From positions 310,999,340 to 311,063,339 of the forward strand of contig CM062820.1 in the NCBI GenBank assembly GCA_031772625.1: a stretch of DNA of 64,000 bases, in the 5' to 3' direction. Positions within the stretch are counted from its first letter, which is position 1. Every line of letters starts with the position of its first letter. Below are positions 1-12,355 of the stretch, piece after piece. Position numbers and translations under genes: made by a program. The notes beneath the pieces are model-generated. The model was given only the letters and a program-made list of their open reading frames with translations. It did no database searches and had not been told where the DNA came from. The DNA comes from Pinus tabuliformis. Its lineage: Eukaryota > Streptophyta > Pinopsida > Pinales > Pinaceae.

Positions 1-1
1 A

Positions 2-3000
2 AAAGAAGCTAAACTTCAAACTCTCAGGATTCAATATGAGACTCTCAAGATGTATAATGATGAAAGTGTGGCTAATTATTTTCTTCGGGTAGATGAGATT
101 GTTAATTGTATGAAAAATTTGGGTGAAGAAATAAAAGAGACTATAGTAGTTCAAAAGATTCTAAGATCTTTATCCCCCAAGTTTGAATCTAAAGTATCTG
201 CAGTAGAAGAAAAGGAAAATCTCCGTGTTCTCACTATGTCTCAGCTGCATGGAATTCTAACTGCTTATGAAATGAGAAAGGGAGGTCCATCAGACAGAAG
301 GGAAGCTGCTTTTAAAGCATCAGGCAAAGAAGATCACTATGAAGCAAGTCATGTTCCAGAAGAAGAGGAAGAAGAATCAAATTTTGTCAGAAATCTTCAA
401 AGAGGTTCTGGAAGGTTCAGAGGTAAGCTACCTTTCAAATGTTTTGCTTGTGGAAGAGTAGGTCATTATGCTGCAAAATGCTCTTATAAGGATAAAGGAA
501 AGGAACCAGTTAGATGGAACAAGAAACAAAGTGCAAATAAGAAAAGCTACTACACCCATGAAGATAGTGATGGCTTATCAAACAGTGATGAAGATGAACA
601 AGGTAACAAATATAGATTGTTAATGGCATTTGAAGATGATGATTATGAGGATGCTGTAGATGTGGATAACCTTTATGATGAAATTACTAGACTCAAGAGA
701 TGTATAGAAGAAAAGAACATGATTATTGATACTCTACAATTTCAGATTGATGAAAAGGAAAAACATCTTGAAAAATTAGAAGGTGAAATTGTTGGTCTTA
801 GAAAAGAAATTGAGAAAACAAAAACTATTAATCTCAAGTTTGTCAAAGGATCTGAAACTTTGAATGAGATTATCAGTGTGCAGCGGTCTCCACTAAATAA
901 GACAGGTCTGGGCTATAATGGAGAAACTTCTCAAGTATCCACTTCAAAAAGTTATCTTGATGCAGCAAGAAGAAATGAGCAAGAGCACAAGGAAGATCAT
1001 CAGGTAAAGCAGGGACAAACGTCAAACAGAAACTATCAGGGGCAATCCAGCTTAAGGGTGAACAAAAGCCACAACCAGCCACAGGTAAAATCTTCCCAAT
1101 TTGGTTCAAGAATAGATGAAAATAGAAATTACAATCAGTTGGCTGGTAGATTCAATAATCGCAGAAACTTCTTCAATGGACAATGCTTTTCTTGCCATAA
1201 CTTTGGTCACAAAGCAGCTCAATGTGTTGCGTATAAAACAATCATGACTAGGGAAGCTCAAAAGCAAAGAAGTATGACAGGGATTACAAAAAGGACCTAT
1301 AACAATTTTTCAGCTCTTGAAAATGAAGTTGAATGCTCTATTTGCAATAATTTTGGACATGAAGATTTTGAATGCAGAAGCAGGTTTCCGGAAAGAAAGG
1401 TACAAGAACAAAAAAGGGAACAAACCTCAGGCACCAAAACATGGAAAATAAAGGAACCTCAAACAGAAAGATGTGGGATAGCATTCTATGCAGAAGGACA
1501 AGAAAATCTATGGTACATTGACAGTGGATGTTCAAAGCATATGACAGGTGATAAAGAAAAACTTGAATCTTATTCTAATTTAGAAAAGGGAAAGAAAGTC
1601 TCTTTTGGAAATGATACTCCTGCAACTATAAAAGGAAAAGGTATTGCTCCTTTAAAAGAAGATGTTAAGGCTGGAAATGTTTTGTTTGTTGATGGACTAA
1701 AGCATAATCTTCTAAGTGTAAGCCAGATGTGTGATCAAAGAACCGAGGTTATATTCAGATCAAATGGGTGTCTTGTTCGTGATCTTGATACAGGTAAAAC
1801 AGTTCTCAAAGGTAAAAGAACTCCAAATAATCTATACATATTTGATGAAGGACAACAACAATGCTATCTAAGCAAGGATGAAGAGCACTGGTTATGGCAT
1901 CGAAGGTTGGGACATCTAAGCTTCTCACAAATAAGGAAATCTTGCAAATATCAGGCAGTTCGCGATCTTCCAGATATCAAAATTCCTGACAACACCATAT
2001 GCAGATCATGTCAGTTTGGAAAACAGACCAGAACTAACTTTCCAGAGAAAGAAGGATCAGCCAGCATGCCTCTTGAGCTAGTACATACAGATGTATGTGG
2101 ACCATTCAGAAAAAGAACACCTAGAGGAGAGGAATACTTGATATTATTTATTGACGATTTCTCCAGGTTTGTTTGGTTAGGTCTTATGAAGCACAAAGAT
2201 GAAGCATTCGAAAAATTCAAAACCTTCAAAGCCTTGGCTGAAAATGAATCAGGTCACAAAATTAAGTGCCTCAGATCTGACAGAGGTGGGGAATTTACTT
2301 CAAATGAATTTTTCGATTTCTGTGATGAACATGGGATAAGGAGAGAATTCTCTACAGCTAGAACGCCTCAGCAAAATGGAGTTGTTGAAAGAATGAACAG
2401 AACAATCCAACAAATGGCTCGTGCTATGCTTGATGAATCAGGAACCCCCGCAACCTTCTGGGGTGAGGCTGCACATACTGCGGTTATTATTCTCAACAAG
2501 ACAAATGTCCGGGTGAACAGCACTCAAACCCCTCATGAGCTCTGGAGTGGAAAAACTCCTTCGGTAAAGCACTTCAAAATATTTGGGAGCAAATGCTATA
2601 TCAAGAATACTGAGGAGCAGCTTGGCAAACTTGATCCTAGAGCAGATGAAGGCATTCTTCTTGGCTATTCTCCACATAGCAAAGCATACAAATGCTACAA
2701 TAAAAGACTTGGCAGAATTGTTGACAGCATTGATGTAGTGGTTGATGAAAAGGGATATATTCCTAGGCAAATACATCGTGAAGACATCGAAGAAGATGAG
2801 AGCTACCCTCAAAGACAGAATGATGAAGAAGAAGAACCTCAAGAAGAATCTCAAGAAGAACCTCACGAAGAAGCAGAAGAACGGACAAGAATAGAAGAAA
2901 AGACTCCATCCAGATATGTTCAGAAGAACCATCCAGAATCTCAGATCATGGGACAAAAAGAAGCAGGTATACAAACTAGAAGAACAGTTGCAAAAGCTTC

Positions 3001-4566
3001 AAGCTATTTGGCATTACTTTCCTCCACCGAACCACAAAATGTGAAAGAGGCATGCAAAGATGAATGTTGGGTGAAAGCAATGGATGAAGAACTTGAGCAA
3101 ATCGAAAAGAACAACACTTGGGAGCTGGTTCCTAGACCAAAAGATAAAAATGTTATTGGAACAAAATGGGTCTTCAAAAATAAATTGAATGAAAATGGAG
3201 AAGTAATTAGAAACAAAGCCAGACTCATCTGTAAAGGGTATGCGCAGCAAGAAGGAATAGACTTTGAAGAAACTTTTGCTCCTGTTGCAAGACTTGAGGC
3301 CATCCGAATGTTCCTTGCTCTCTCAAGTTTTCAGAACTTCAAAGTATTTCAAATGGATGTGAAATCAGCCTTTTTGAATGGAGACTTGGAAGAAGAAGTG
3401 TACATTGAACAGCCAGATGGGTTCATTCTTGGAAATGATCCAAATCTTGTATGCCGATTGAAAAAGGCTCTCTATGGTCTCAAACAAGCTCCAAGGGCTT
3501 GGTACTACCGGTTGGACAAATATCTTCATCAACAAGGTTTCTAAAAGGTTCAGCAGATAGTAATCTGTATATAAAAGTTGAAAATGACAAATTACTAATA
3601 CTTGTTGTGTATGTAGATGACATTATTTTTGGCAGCAATGAAGAAGCTATGAGTCAAAGCTTTGCCTCAGTCATGCAGAAAGAATTTGAAATGTCCTTGC
3701 TAGGAGAACTGACATATTTCCTTGGTTTGCAAATCCAACAGAAGGAAGGAGGAATCTTTTTATCTCAAACCAAGTATCTCAAGCAGATTTTGAAGAAATA
3801 TGGCATGGAAGATGCAAAACCAGTATGTACACCCATGGTCACAGGATGTAGTCTCAGTGCAAATGATGAATCTGCAGCAGTACATCAACCAACCTACAGA
3901 TCTATGATTGGAAGTTTACTATATTTGACAGGTACCCGACCAGACATCATGCATGCAGTTGGAATAGTTGGAAGATTTCAGGCAAATCCGAAGGAGACTC
4001 ATCTTCAAGCAGTGAAGAGAATTTTCAAATATCTTCAAGGGACTCAAAATTATGGCTTATGGTATCCTAGAGATACAGATCTTACTCTTCATGCCTATAC
4101 AGATGCAGATTGGGCCGGAAGCGTGGATGACAGGAAAAGCACAAGTGGTGGTGCGTTCTTTATGGGTCCCAGACTGGTCTCTTGGTTCAGCAAGAAACAG
4201 AGTTCAATTGCCTTGTCTACAGCTGAAGCAGAATATGTTGCTGCTGCATCTTGTTGCACCCAACTCCTTTGGATGATCCAGAATTTGCAGGATTATCAAA
4301 TCACTTGTACTCCTCCAATCCCTATCTTATGTGACAACACAAGTGCAATCAGCATCTCAAAGAATCCGGTTATGCATTCAAAAACCAAGCACATACCAAT
4401 CAAGTACCATTTTCTCCGGGAACAAGTACTTGAACAGAAGGTCAAGTTGGAGTATGTTCCTTCTAAGGAACAAGTTGCTGATATTTTCACCAAACCGTTG
4501 CCCAGGGACACTTTTGAATACCTCAGGCAAAAGCTGGGGGTTGTTGATGCATCATCTTACTGTTGA
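2..4566 (+). pseudogene. copia gag-pol polyprotein, one frameshift
   Basis: Polyprotein that would build the virus-like particle and copy and integrate the element. Open from base 2, so the true start is upstream. From the first Met (base 50): UBN2-type gag over the first 100 residues; CCHC knuckles [14 protein letters not shown] (about 130), [14 protein letters not shown] (about 380) and [14 protein letters not shown] (about 430); coiled coil about 205-265; protease [13 protein letters not shown] (about 485); integrase LWHRRLGHL and CRSC, then core [15 protein letters not shown] and VVERMNR; reverse transcriptase from [11 protein letters not shown] (about 1007), with [14 protein letters not shown] and, in the second frame, YVDDIIFGS; RNase H YTDADWAGS and STAEAEYVAA. 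The frame breaks at about 3541-3547, in an A-rich run between the reverse-transcriptase motifs, where frame 2 stops and frame 1 continues to 4566. One lost base explains it. Three CCHC knuckles in a copia gag is more than usual. Confidence 0.93.
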
Positions 4567-4789
4567 TCATCTTCCTATTGGTGGTATAGGCTCAGGGGGA
4601 GCACATAATGCATTGTTGGCATTATGGAGAAGGAGATCTTGGAAATAGCTGCAATATGTCTCTATCTCCTTCATGATGGATTTCTGGTTACAGATCTGGA
4701 GATGCTTGAGCATAGGGGGAGCATACCCTTTGCCCTTGATGTCAAAGGGGGAGAATGAAGCTGAAGATTTTGTGGTTGCCATCAAGTCC

Positions 4790-4801
4790 AAAGGGGGAGA
4801 T
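4790..4801 (+). other. polypurine tract of copia element
   Basis: The run AAAGGGGGAGAT lies directly before the LTR start TGTTGG and is the expected plus-strand DNA primer site. The same context (CAAGTCCAAAGGGGGAGAT then TGTTGGCATTATGA) occurs in reverse orientation at both PPT copies of the gag-only element at 51.5-58.3 kb. Confidence 0.85.
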
Positions 4802-5088
4802 TGTTGGCATTATGATTCAGGTGTTGTCCTTGATGGCAAACCCATTCAGGTGATAAATCAAGAAGGACGCAGGAAATATGTTCAGAAAGTGCGTCCCCGC
4901 AGGTATACCATACAGAACCCGCGTCCAGGGACGCAGGCCAGTCGTTCAGGAGGTGCGTCCGCCCAGTGCACACATTTCAAGGCAGAGAAAAGCACGTGGG
5001 GGTTTCTTGTGTGGTATCTAGCCGACGGTTTTGTGTTTCTATGGTGTCGGCTCGTGGTTTTGTTCCATGTTTTGGGGAGAAGCTTGCC

Positions 5089-5097
5089 TATATAAAG
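5089..5097 (+). promoter_or_regulatory. TATA box of copia LTR
   Basis: TATATAAAG inside the LTR, upstream of the part shared with related LTRs, as expected for the U3/R junction. Transcription would start about 30 bases downstream. Confidence 0.6.
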
Positions 5098-5269
5098 CAA
5101 AGGAGTTCATTTGGATTAGGTATCATCTTGGTTGAATATCTTTTGGTGAGATCTAGTCCAGATCTATGAAGGCGAATCTTCTAATGGACTGTGATCTCTA
5201 TGGCGCATGATCAGATCTGTGGATCTGAGTGTTTGGGTTGGTTCTGAAGTCCTCATATCTTTTATATCT

Positions 5270-5510
5270 GAAGGGACGCAGGTTCAGTGAAGGGAAAGTG
5301 CGCCGGGACGCAGTACAGTAAAGGCTCAGGTGCGTCTCTGAGGCAAAGGACGCGGCGCGACTGTGTTATTGGGTGCGTCTCTGAAGCAAAAGACGCGGCG
5401 CAATAGTGTTTCTGAGTGCGCCGGTCGCAGCAAAGCATAGAGGAACAGTGCGTCGGCACGCAGAACAGTGGAAGGTAGACTGCGTCCAGTCGCAGGTCAC
5501 AGAAAGAAAA
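5270..5510 (+). repeat. GC-rich imperfect tandem repeat within LTR
   Basis: Repeated words GGGACGCAG, GTGCGTCTCTGA and ACGCGGCGC at spacings of roughly 25-55 bases, in an otherwise AT-rich LTR. Related words also occur upstream at about 4865-4960. A lineage-specific expansion in the transcribed leader; function unknown. Confidence 0.7.
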
Positions 5511-6003
5511 TATGCGTCCCTGTCTTAAGATGATCTGTTGACTGTATATTTCTGTTCATAAGGTGTTCTGGGTTATTTCTGTAATTACTGATCTGATATC
5601 TGTAGTGGACTGTATCTGTTGTATACTTGTTGATCATTTGATTCTTCATGAAAAGAAGTAGGGGGTTGTAGCTCCCTTCCAGGAGAGACTGGAAAACGAG
5701 AGAGAGTTGTAGCTCTCTGCAGGTTGCAGCCTGCGTGCTGGTAAAGGACTGCACCAGTACAAAATCATTGTAAAAAGAATTTCTTGAAAGAAGATAGAGA
5801 CATATTGCAGCAGGTGGTTTTCTCCCGCATTGGGTTTCCACCTTACATCTTGTGTTCTTTGGTGTGACTGTCTATTTTCTTTATTCATGCTCATTATTTT
5901 ATGGTACTGATATGCAAGAATAATTCAAAAGATCAAATAAGGAAGATTTGGTAAATTGCTAGATAATACTGATTCACCCCCCCTCTCAGTATTATTTCCA
6001 ACA

Positions 6004-6707
6004 CATTTATTTTCCTCGGTTTTGTGCATTTTGATATGTATTTGGAAATTGATATATGCATGTTTTAATTCATGTTTTTTTTTTGTAGAGTAATATTCAA
6101 GTGAATAGTGGTCAAGAAGTAAATTGAGAACCACACAAATATTTTCACTTGTTCAAGTTCATCTCTGTTGGTGTAATGGGAAATAAAATGAATGTGATTT
6201 GTCTCTTGAAGTTACTAAGTTGGCACTTTTTATATGTTTCATTTTGGCATTACGATTTACAATTTGTGTAAGCAGAATGAACCAAGATGAAACCAATATA
6301 GAGGAATGGATTCCCATGAATTTATGGAAAGAAACATTCAATCCATTGCTCAAATCTGATAGGTTCTTTTATATCATCCTCAATCTGGATTGTTGTTTCA
6401 CAGAAAAAGTGGAAGTGGTCACCATCATTTGACTAGAGAGCTTATTGAGGTGCATAAAAAATTTCGGTGTAGGATTGATAACTTGTCTCTTGTGGAAATG
6501 TGTCAAGTCTATAATGAATATTATCCTGGTATACAAGTTGTGAGGTGGCATGAAGGGTCCATTTTCAAAATATGTAAGAGTGACAAAGTTTCTCACCATT
6601 TCTCTCACTTTAATAACATGGATCCTGGTGAGCAACCTGAGGTCCTAAGAGTTTGGAAGCAAGTTGAAGAAATGCTAATATTCATGACACATGCTCCTGG
6701 TGGCCAA
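6004..6707. other. unclassified spacer between two LTR elements
   Basis: About 700 AT-rich bases between the end of the copia LTR (6003) and the start of the next element (6708). Two short overlapping plus-strand reading frames occur (6199-6432 and 6390-6719); the second runs into the neighbouring LTR, so its end is created by the insertion. Its residues, including RWHEGSIFKICKSDKV, match no family I recognise. This may be the original target DNA or a captured gene scrap. No RNA gene or repeat structure is visible. Confidence 0.4.
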
Positions 6708-8989
6708 TGTTGGAATTGATTTCAACAGGGTCATGGTGTTTCTTTTCATATGTCTTATGTAAATTTGATGATGATGTGTGATGAGTGTTTGGTTGTAGTA
6801 GTGGTCAACTTGTTGTTCTTGCTAGTTGGCATTGATGTCAAATTAGTTGTGGCATGACTTAGTGGAGGTGCCTCTATAGATGTTGGAGGTAGTTGGATGA
6901 TTGGATGTTTCTACTACAAGTGGTTGGATTTCTTCCACAGGTATTGGATATGCTTCTACATGTGTTGGAAGCATTAGAGTTGCTGCTAGGGAAAATTGTA
7001 AGGATCGAAATTTATCTTAAAGTTTAAAAACCTTAGCGAATTTCACTCGTCCGTAATATGCAAACTATAAAATTTTTGTTGATATATTTGTAAAAATATT
7101 CAAATTTCTAATGATTTTATATAAAGGATCTATATAATTTTGGAAAATTTTAAGTTAAAATAATTTTATATTATAAAAATTAGGTAGATCATTTTTAGAA
7201 AAAGGGGGAAATTAGCGAACCCTTTTTGGAAAAATGATGAAAAATTCACCCATCTACAAATATCAGTCCCTAGAATTTTTTATGCTTGCTACTACATGTG
7301 TTGATATGTTGTTTCATGTGTTGGAGATGTTTCTACATGTGTTGGAGACTGTTCGATGGCTGGTTGTTGTTTCTACATGTGTTGAGGTAGTTGAACAGGT
7401 TGATAGTGTTATTGCATGTTTTGGAGATGTTGGATAAGTATTGAATGAGCTAATGAAGGTCATCTAATGCATTTCATGTTGTCATGAGTTGGATGACCTT
7501 GTAATAAGACTTATACTTGTTGTCATGTAATGAAATTTCTTGTGGAAGGAGAGGATGATGTCCTTAACATCCTCCTAAATTTTGGTTCGCAGACTCTGTG
7601 AGGAAGAAGAGAAAAAGTGGACTAACATAGGATATCAATGGGCCACATACTATTAGTAATGATGGAATAAGCTTGGAGAAGTGAGTTATAACACTGTCCA
7701 GGGCTTGACGAAAAGAGTTACTCTGTTTTGAGTGAATTTCCTCTAGATTCCTCACACAAATTAGGTAAATTAAGTGTTTTGGCGATGGTTTATGTCCGAA
7801 AACTTTATGGAAAAGGTCAAGAGGACTTAAACATGTTCTATAAAGTGCTTAAAGTTGAAAATATCCATGATGAAGTGGAGTGAGTGGCTTCATCAAGTTA
7901 ATGAGATGAATCTAGATCAAATTAAGCATATGAACAAAGGTTTTAGAGCTCAGTAGTTCTTAGTAATTATTGATTTGAGAACCTCAGTTCGTCCATTTAT
8001 TGGAGAAGGCTCAATGATAATATAGTTGATGCTCTTGATGTGTTGAGTGAGTGCGATTTTGGAGGGTTGTGTGCAAGTTGTGAGAGTTGTGTGATGCATA
8101 TTTTCTAAAGAAGTTTGCAGGTGTTGCAGCAACTAGTTGAAGTATGGTTCAGTAAGTATTTTGTGCAGTAAGGAGGTGAAATAGAGGTTGATTGCAGGAG
8201 TTTTTGGAGATTTTTTTCTCCTAGCATATTCTTCTATTTATTTTCTGTGTGTAGAAGTCATTTGAGAGTATTTTTACTTGATGCGAAGAGGATTTTAGTT
8301 GATGCTTTGATCAGATTATTTTATGCAATGTGTGATGAGATTGTGTTGCAGTTTATGGTGTGGGTTTGCTTTTTTATTGTGTTCCATGATGATAATTTTT
8401 TGTAGTGCTCATGTTTAGAATTTCTTGGCTCCAGTATGAAAATGTATGAAATGAGAACCAAATAGAGGAGTGGAGTTGGAGGACTCTAGAGAATTCAATA
8501 TAAGTGAGCAGTTTTCTCAATCCAATGGTAATTTTATAGTTTAGAAGAAATTAGCAAGGCTCGTTGGTCATGGTGTCTTCTAGCAGATAAGAGTCTGTAG
8601 AGTTGATTGATAGTTCAAGAGTAACCATGCAAGCATCATTGGTCATGCTGGCTTCTAGTAGATGATAGTCCATAGATCTGCATGAGAAAGAGATCTCCAT
8701 TTGATAGTAGCCAACTAAATCATGTAAATAATTTTGTTAGCATAATAAATATTTGAGTAGCGTAGCAAAAATGGGTGGTTTTTATTTCCCTAGAGAGGGT
8801 TTTCCACTAGATATACTTATGTCCATGTGTTGAATGGTTTTCATGATTTCATGTGTATGTTTGATGCTATGGTCTCTATTTCTGTGTTTTAGTTTATGCA
8901 TGGTTAAAGAATAATAATTTGGAGAAACATTTATGAGTTCCTTCACTATTGATTCACCCTGCATCTCAATAGTGATCAAGTTTCCAACA
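6708..8989 (+). repeat. 5' LTR (2.28 kb) of the gag-only copia-like element
   Basis: Starts TGTTGGAATTG and ends CAAGTTTCCAACA, directly before a Met-tRNA primer site. Homologous to 12356-12943 plus 30413-31300. It contains repeats of the word CTACATGTGTTGGAG around 7300-7400. It differs from its partner by a 297-base insertion at 6989-7285. Confidence 0.88.
6989..7285. mobile_element. MITE-like insertion in the 5' LTR
   Basis: An AT-rich 297-base segment present here but absent at the equivalent point of the partner LTR (about 12627). It is flanked by the 9-base near-repeats TTGCTGCTA (6980-6988) and TTGCTACTA (7286-7294). The ends show only weak inverted similarity (AAAATTGTAAGGATCGA against AAAATTCTAGGGACTGA on the other strand). 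A 9-base duplication is typical of Mutator-like elements; with such degenerate ends the class is uncertain. Confidence 0.6.
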
Positions 8990-8991
8990 AT

Positions 8992-9003
8992 TGGTATCAG
9001 AGT
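8992..9003 (+). other. primer-binding site
   Basis: TGGTATCAGAGT, two bases after the LTR end, matches the usual initiator-Met tRNA primer site TGGTATCAGAGC at 11 of 12 bases. It fixes this element's orientation as plus. Confidence 0.85.
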
Positions 9004-9069
9004 GGGGCTCCCGGTCACAGATTGAGTGTTGGAGAGTGGATATGAGAGTTTTGGTAGATTTTTGCATTT

Positions 9070-10320
9070 TTTTTTGAAATGTATCAGCAAGGAAATCTAA
9101 TGCTTCAGAATAGTAAATTTGTAACATGGAAGGTTTAATTAGAAATGTATTTATTGTATTTTGTTGAAAATATTTTGTTGTGAGTAGAATATGGAGTTAG
9201 AGATGAATTTAATGATAAAGATAAAGGTATTATTTTAAATGGGATTTCGAAATATAGCATTCTTTTTTTGAGACTGCAAAATAGATGTTGGACAGGTTGC
9301 AAAATTTGTATCTTGGAGGAAAATTGAAAATTTTAAAGATGGAGAAAAATGGAAAGGATTCAACACATATTACAATGGTAAATCAAGCCTCCTCACAAGA
9401 ATAAGATGAAAGTATAAATATCTCAGAAGAAGAAGATGAAATCCCTTGTGATAGCATTGATAGATTAAGCATCAACCTTGAGAGACAAAAAAAAAGTGAT
9501 CAACAATAAAGATGAAGTGCGATCAAAGATATTGGCCCTATAAGGAGAGATCAAAAGGCTCACAGCTGAAAATAAAGAACAATGCATGTTGCTACAATTT
9601 TTTAATGCTAACGAGTGTGCATTTAAGGAAGAAATTTCAAACTTGAAAACTCAACTGGAAGAAGAAAGAAAAATCCAAATTGGAATGAGGAATCAGTACA
9701 AGGAGCTGGAGGATGAGAGCCAAAAACTGAAAATTGAAGTAATTTCTACAAGAGAGGAATTAAAGAGAATAGGATCGAATGCTCAAGCAACAACAAGAAA
9801 ATCTGAAATTGTTAGAGCAACCGGTAGTAGCATGAAAAGTGAGAATCGACAACCATGCAAGAAGAAGAAGAATAAGAGAAGGATTCCAAAGAATCAGAAT
9901 AGAATTGGAAAATGTTATAATTGTGGAATATGTGGACATATAGCAACAATCTCTAGTAGTGGAGAGATCATTTCTTCTCATCAAAAGAGAAGCCAAAGGA
10001 AAAATAACCTGAGGCATGTATATAAATAAGATATCCATCTGTCAGGTATAATAGTCCTTTTTATGGTTATTGTTTCTCATGCAATGATTTTGGCCATAGG
10101 GCTATTGACTGCAAGGCACATACAAGGAATAGAAATCAGATCAATAAAATATATCAGCCTATTTCTCTATTCCTTGGTTACATAAGATGTTTTGTGTTTG
10201 ACAATATTAGCCATAAGGCCAAGGATTGCAAGTTTCCCATGTGTTATAGGAGATCTCATAAGAGTGAGAAGAATATGCAAGGCCAAACCACATAATAAGA
10301 AGGATCAACATATGAAATTT
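9070..10320 (+). pseudogene. degenerate gag with coiled coil and CCHC knuckles
   Basis: The best preserved part is 9586-10029: a charged coiled coil beginning near NECAFKEEISNLKTQLEE, then a basic stretch and a knuckle remnant CYNCGICGHIA that has lost its last cysteine. Further knuckles are readable downstream in other frames (about 10070-10240, for example CFVFDNISHKAKDC), so the gene is broken by frameshifts and stops. The coiled-coil start resembles RECAFKEEVTKLKAQ of the gag at 55045-56538, which shows common descent. No pol motifs follow. Confidence 0.75.
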
Positions 10321-10329
10321 TGGAGGAGA

Positions 10330-12355
10330 AAAGAGCAGTAAGGAACTCCCATTAAAAAATGGAGACCTGCATGGTCTCAGGGGGAGCATATGGTTCCAGT
10401 TTTCATTGTATGCAAATCCTTAATTATGGAACCATATCGAAAGGAGTTAATGAAGAAAAATATGCATTTTTAGAGATGCTTATATTTAGGGGAAGTTCAT
10501 GAATTTGAAGTGTTAATTTCATTTCTAATCTATTCTTATTCCCAATTAGTTATCATTTTAGATAAGCCTCATATGCATTTTTGTTAGTCATGGAGAAGTT
10601 GCATGTGGGTTTCCTATTGATGTTCTTCATGTCATGATAGCCATGTAGTTGTTCCTATGCACATTCTCTAGATATGATGGAGGATCACACGTCCAAAGGA
10701 AGCATTTGTGCCTCCAAATGGATTAGGAGTTTGTTGGAATTGTGTTCATTATGGAGGAGTTTTTTATGCATATATTTGACGTTGATTTGATGCAGGATGA
10801 TTATTATTGTTGCTGCCACACATTTCTAGTTGGATGATATAGTATAATTCCATGGAAAACTTGGCATGCTACTAGTGTTCTCATTGCTAGACTATAGTTA
10901 TGACATGATTTATCATATTTGTATAGTTGTTATGGAGATTAGTTGGTTGTACATTGGAGTTGGCATAATCTAGAGTGTGCTCATCGTTACGCTTTCCTTA
11001 TTCATCTAGAGGTATGATGCATGCTTCTAATGATATGTTTTTCATATGGATGGTTGAGTTGTTATGATTCATGCACTTTTGATGTTGGATTAAAGGTATT
11101 TTGTTGTTGCTGCATGGAGAGAGTTTGTTACTACTTATGTATGTATGATGGAGATTGATATGCTAATGTTGGTCAATGAGGACTATGGCTTTTTCTATAT
11201 GTGGAAAGAGTGTAATGACTTGATGGTATGAGGTTAAGGAAATGATGAAGTTATATTTTGTTGACAATGCTTTATTTCTAGATCTTATGTTGTTGTTGTT
11301 GATATCTTATGCTATTGTTATTGTTGCTACTTGCTGATTTGTTGCTATGGATTTATGTTGACGATACTATATGTTTCCTATTCTTTAGCTTCATTGATGT
11401 TTAGTACACTGATATTGAGGATGTATATGTTTATTCTTCTATGATATATTGATAGGTTACTTCTTTCAGTTGATTTTGTTTCTAATGCCTATGGGGATCA
11501 TGGTGGTTGCTAGTGGTTATCAATATTTTGCTGCAAGATCTTCATTGTTAAGATGGTGATGGCCAAGGTATTGGGTGGACATGCACTACCATATGGTTGA
11601 ATAATGCTTCTATTATTGATGCTACATATGGATAATATGTTATTTCTCATGGAGGCTATGTAATTTATGTCATATCATTTTTTTGGGCATTCTTAAGGAG
11701 AGCACCCTTATGTGCAGGCCTAAAAGCCATGTATTGTCATTAGTTATGTATGGGTCAATGGGTGTCCAAGTCATGTTTCATTTGGTATATAATTGATGTA
11801 GCCCCATTACATTGGGTGCAAGATGTAAACTTGGGTCCATAGTGGCATTGGTTGGTGATAGGTATGCTTATAGAGGAGTCATTTTTCATTCCTATATATT
11901 TTTCACAACCATGTAATTGCTCCATGAAGCATTGTATATGTATTGTATTTCATTATATATCTTTGACTAAAATCAGTTGGAGTCATGCTCCATGAGGAGT
12001 AGTCTCTTGCATTTAGCAAGGATGCTTATTTCAGTAAAGAGGATGTGTTTCTATTGCAGTCGAGAGAGTGTGATTGTAGCTTTGTTACATGATTAGGGGG
12101 AGCATGTTTAGTTTCAAAGATTGAATGGCATTGACTAGAGACTTGTTGGTAGTTGGTTCCCTTGTTTTACATGCTTATCTTTGAGGACAAACTTCTTTTT
12201 TTTGCATCGATATGGTGTTGAGTATGATAGGGGCAGTATTCATCTCATCCAACACATTACTTGGCATTTCACGTTAGTGTTTGTATGAATTTGGATTGAT
12301 AGAGATCAACCTCAGATGTTGGATTGAAGCTGATACCAATGCCATAGGGGGAGAT
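10330..12355. other. non-coding internal region of gag-only element
   Basis: About 2 kb between gag and the 3' LTR, where pol would normally lie. It is AT-rich and full of stops; I see no reverse-transcriptase, integrase or RNase H motif in any frame. Purine runs such as GGGGGAGCAT (near 10380 and 12096) and GGGGGAGAT at the end resemble the pol-LTR spacer of the copia element at 4567-4801. Confidence 0.6.

Larger units (their letters stand above)
1..6003 (+). mobile_element. Ty1/copia retrotransposon, 5' truncated by window edge
   Basis: The 3' portion of an autonomous copia element: gag-pol reading frame from base 2, polypurine tract at about 4790-4800, and a 3' LTR at 4802-6003. The order protease, integrase, reverse transcriptase, RNase H is that of Ty1/copia. 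The 5' LTR, primer site and gag start lie outside the window. Coding sequence is nearly continuous with one frameshift, so it is among the youngest elements here. A spacer (4567-4801) rich in GGGGGAG purine runs separates pol from the LTR. Confidence 0.95.
4802..6003 (+). repeat. 3' LTR of the copia element
   Basis: Begins TGTTGGCATTATG after the polypurine tract and ends TTTCCAACA, so it has TG..CA ends within a short inverted repeat. A TATA box, TATATAAAG, sits at 5089-5097. Part of the leader (about 5270-5510) is an imperfect tandem array built on GTGCGTC and GGGACGCAG words. The 3' part (about 5640-6003) is recognisably related to the R-U5 half of the gag-only LTRs at 51.5 and 56.6 kb, including the pyrimidine run before the CCAACA end. 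Confidence 0.9.

Noticed and set aside
2438..2974. 178-residue minus-strand frame
   Set aside because: Shadow of the copia integrase-reverse transcriptase coding strand; Phe/Ser-rich composition as expected of an antisense frame.
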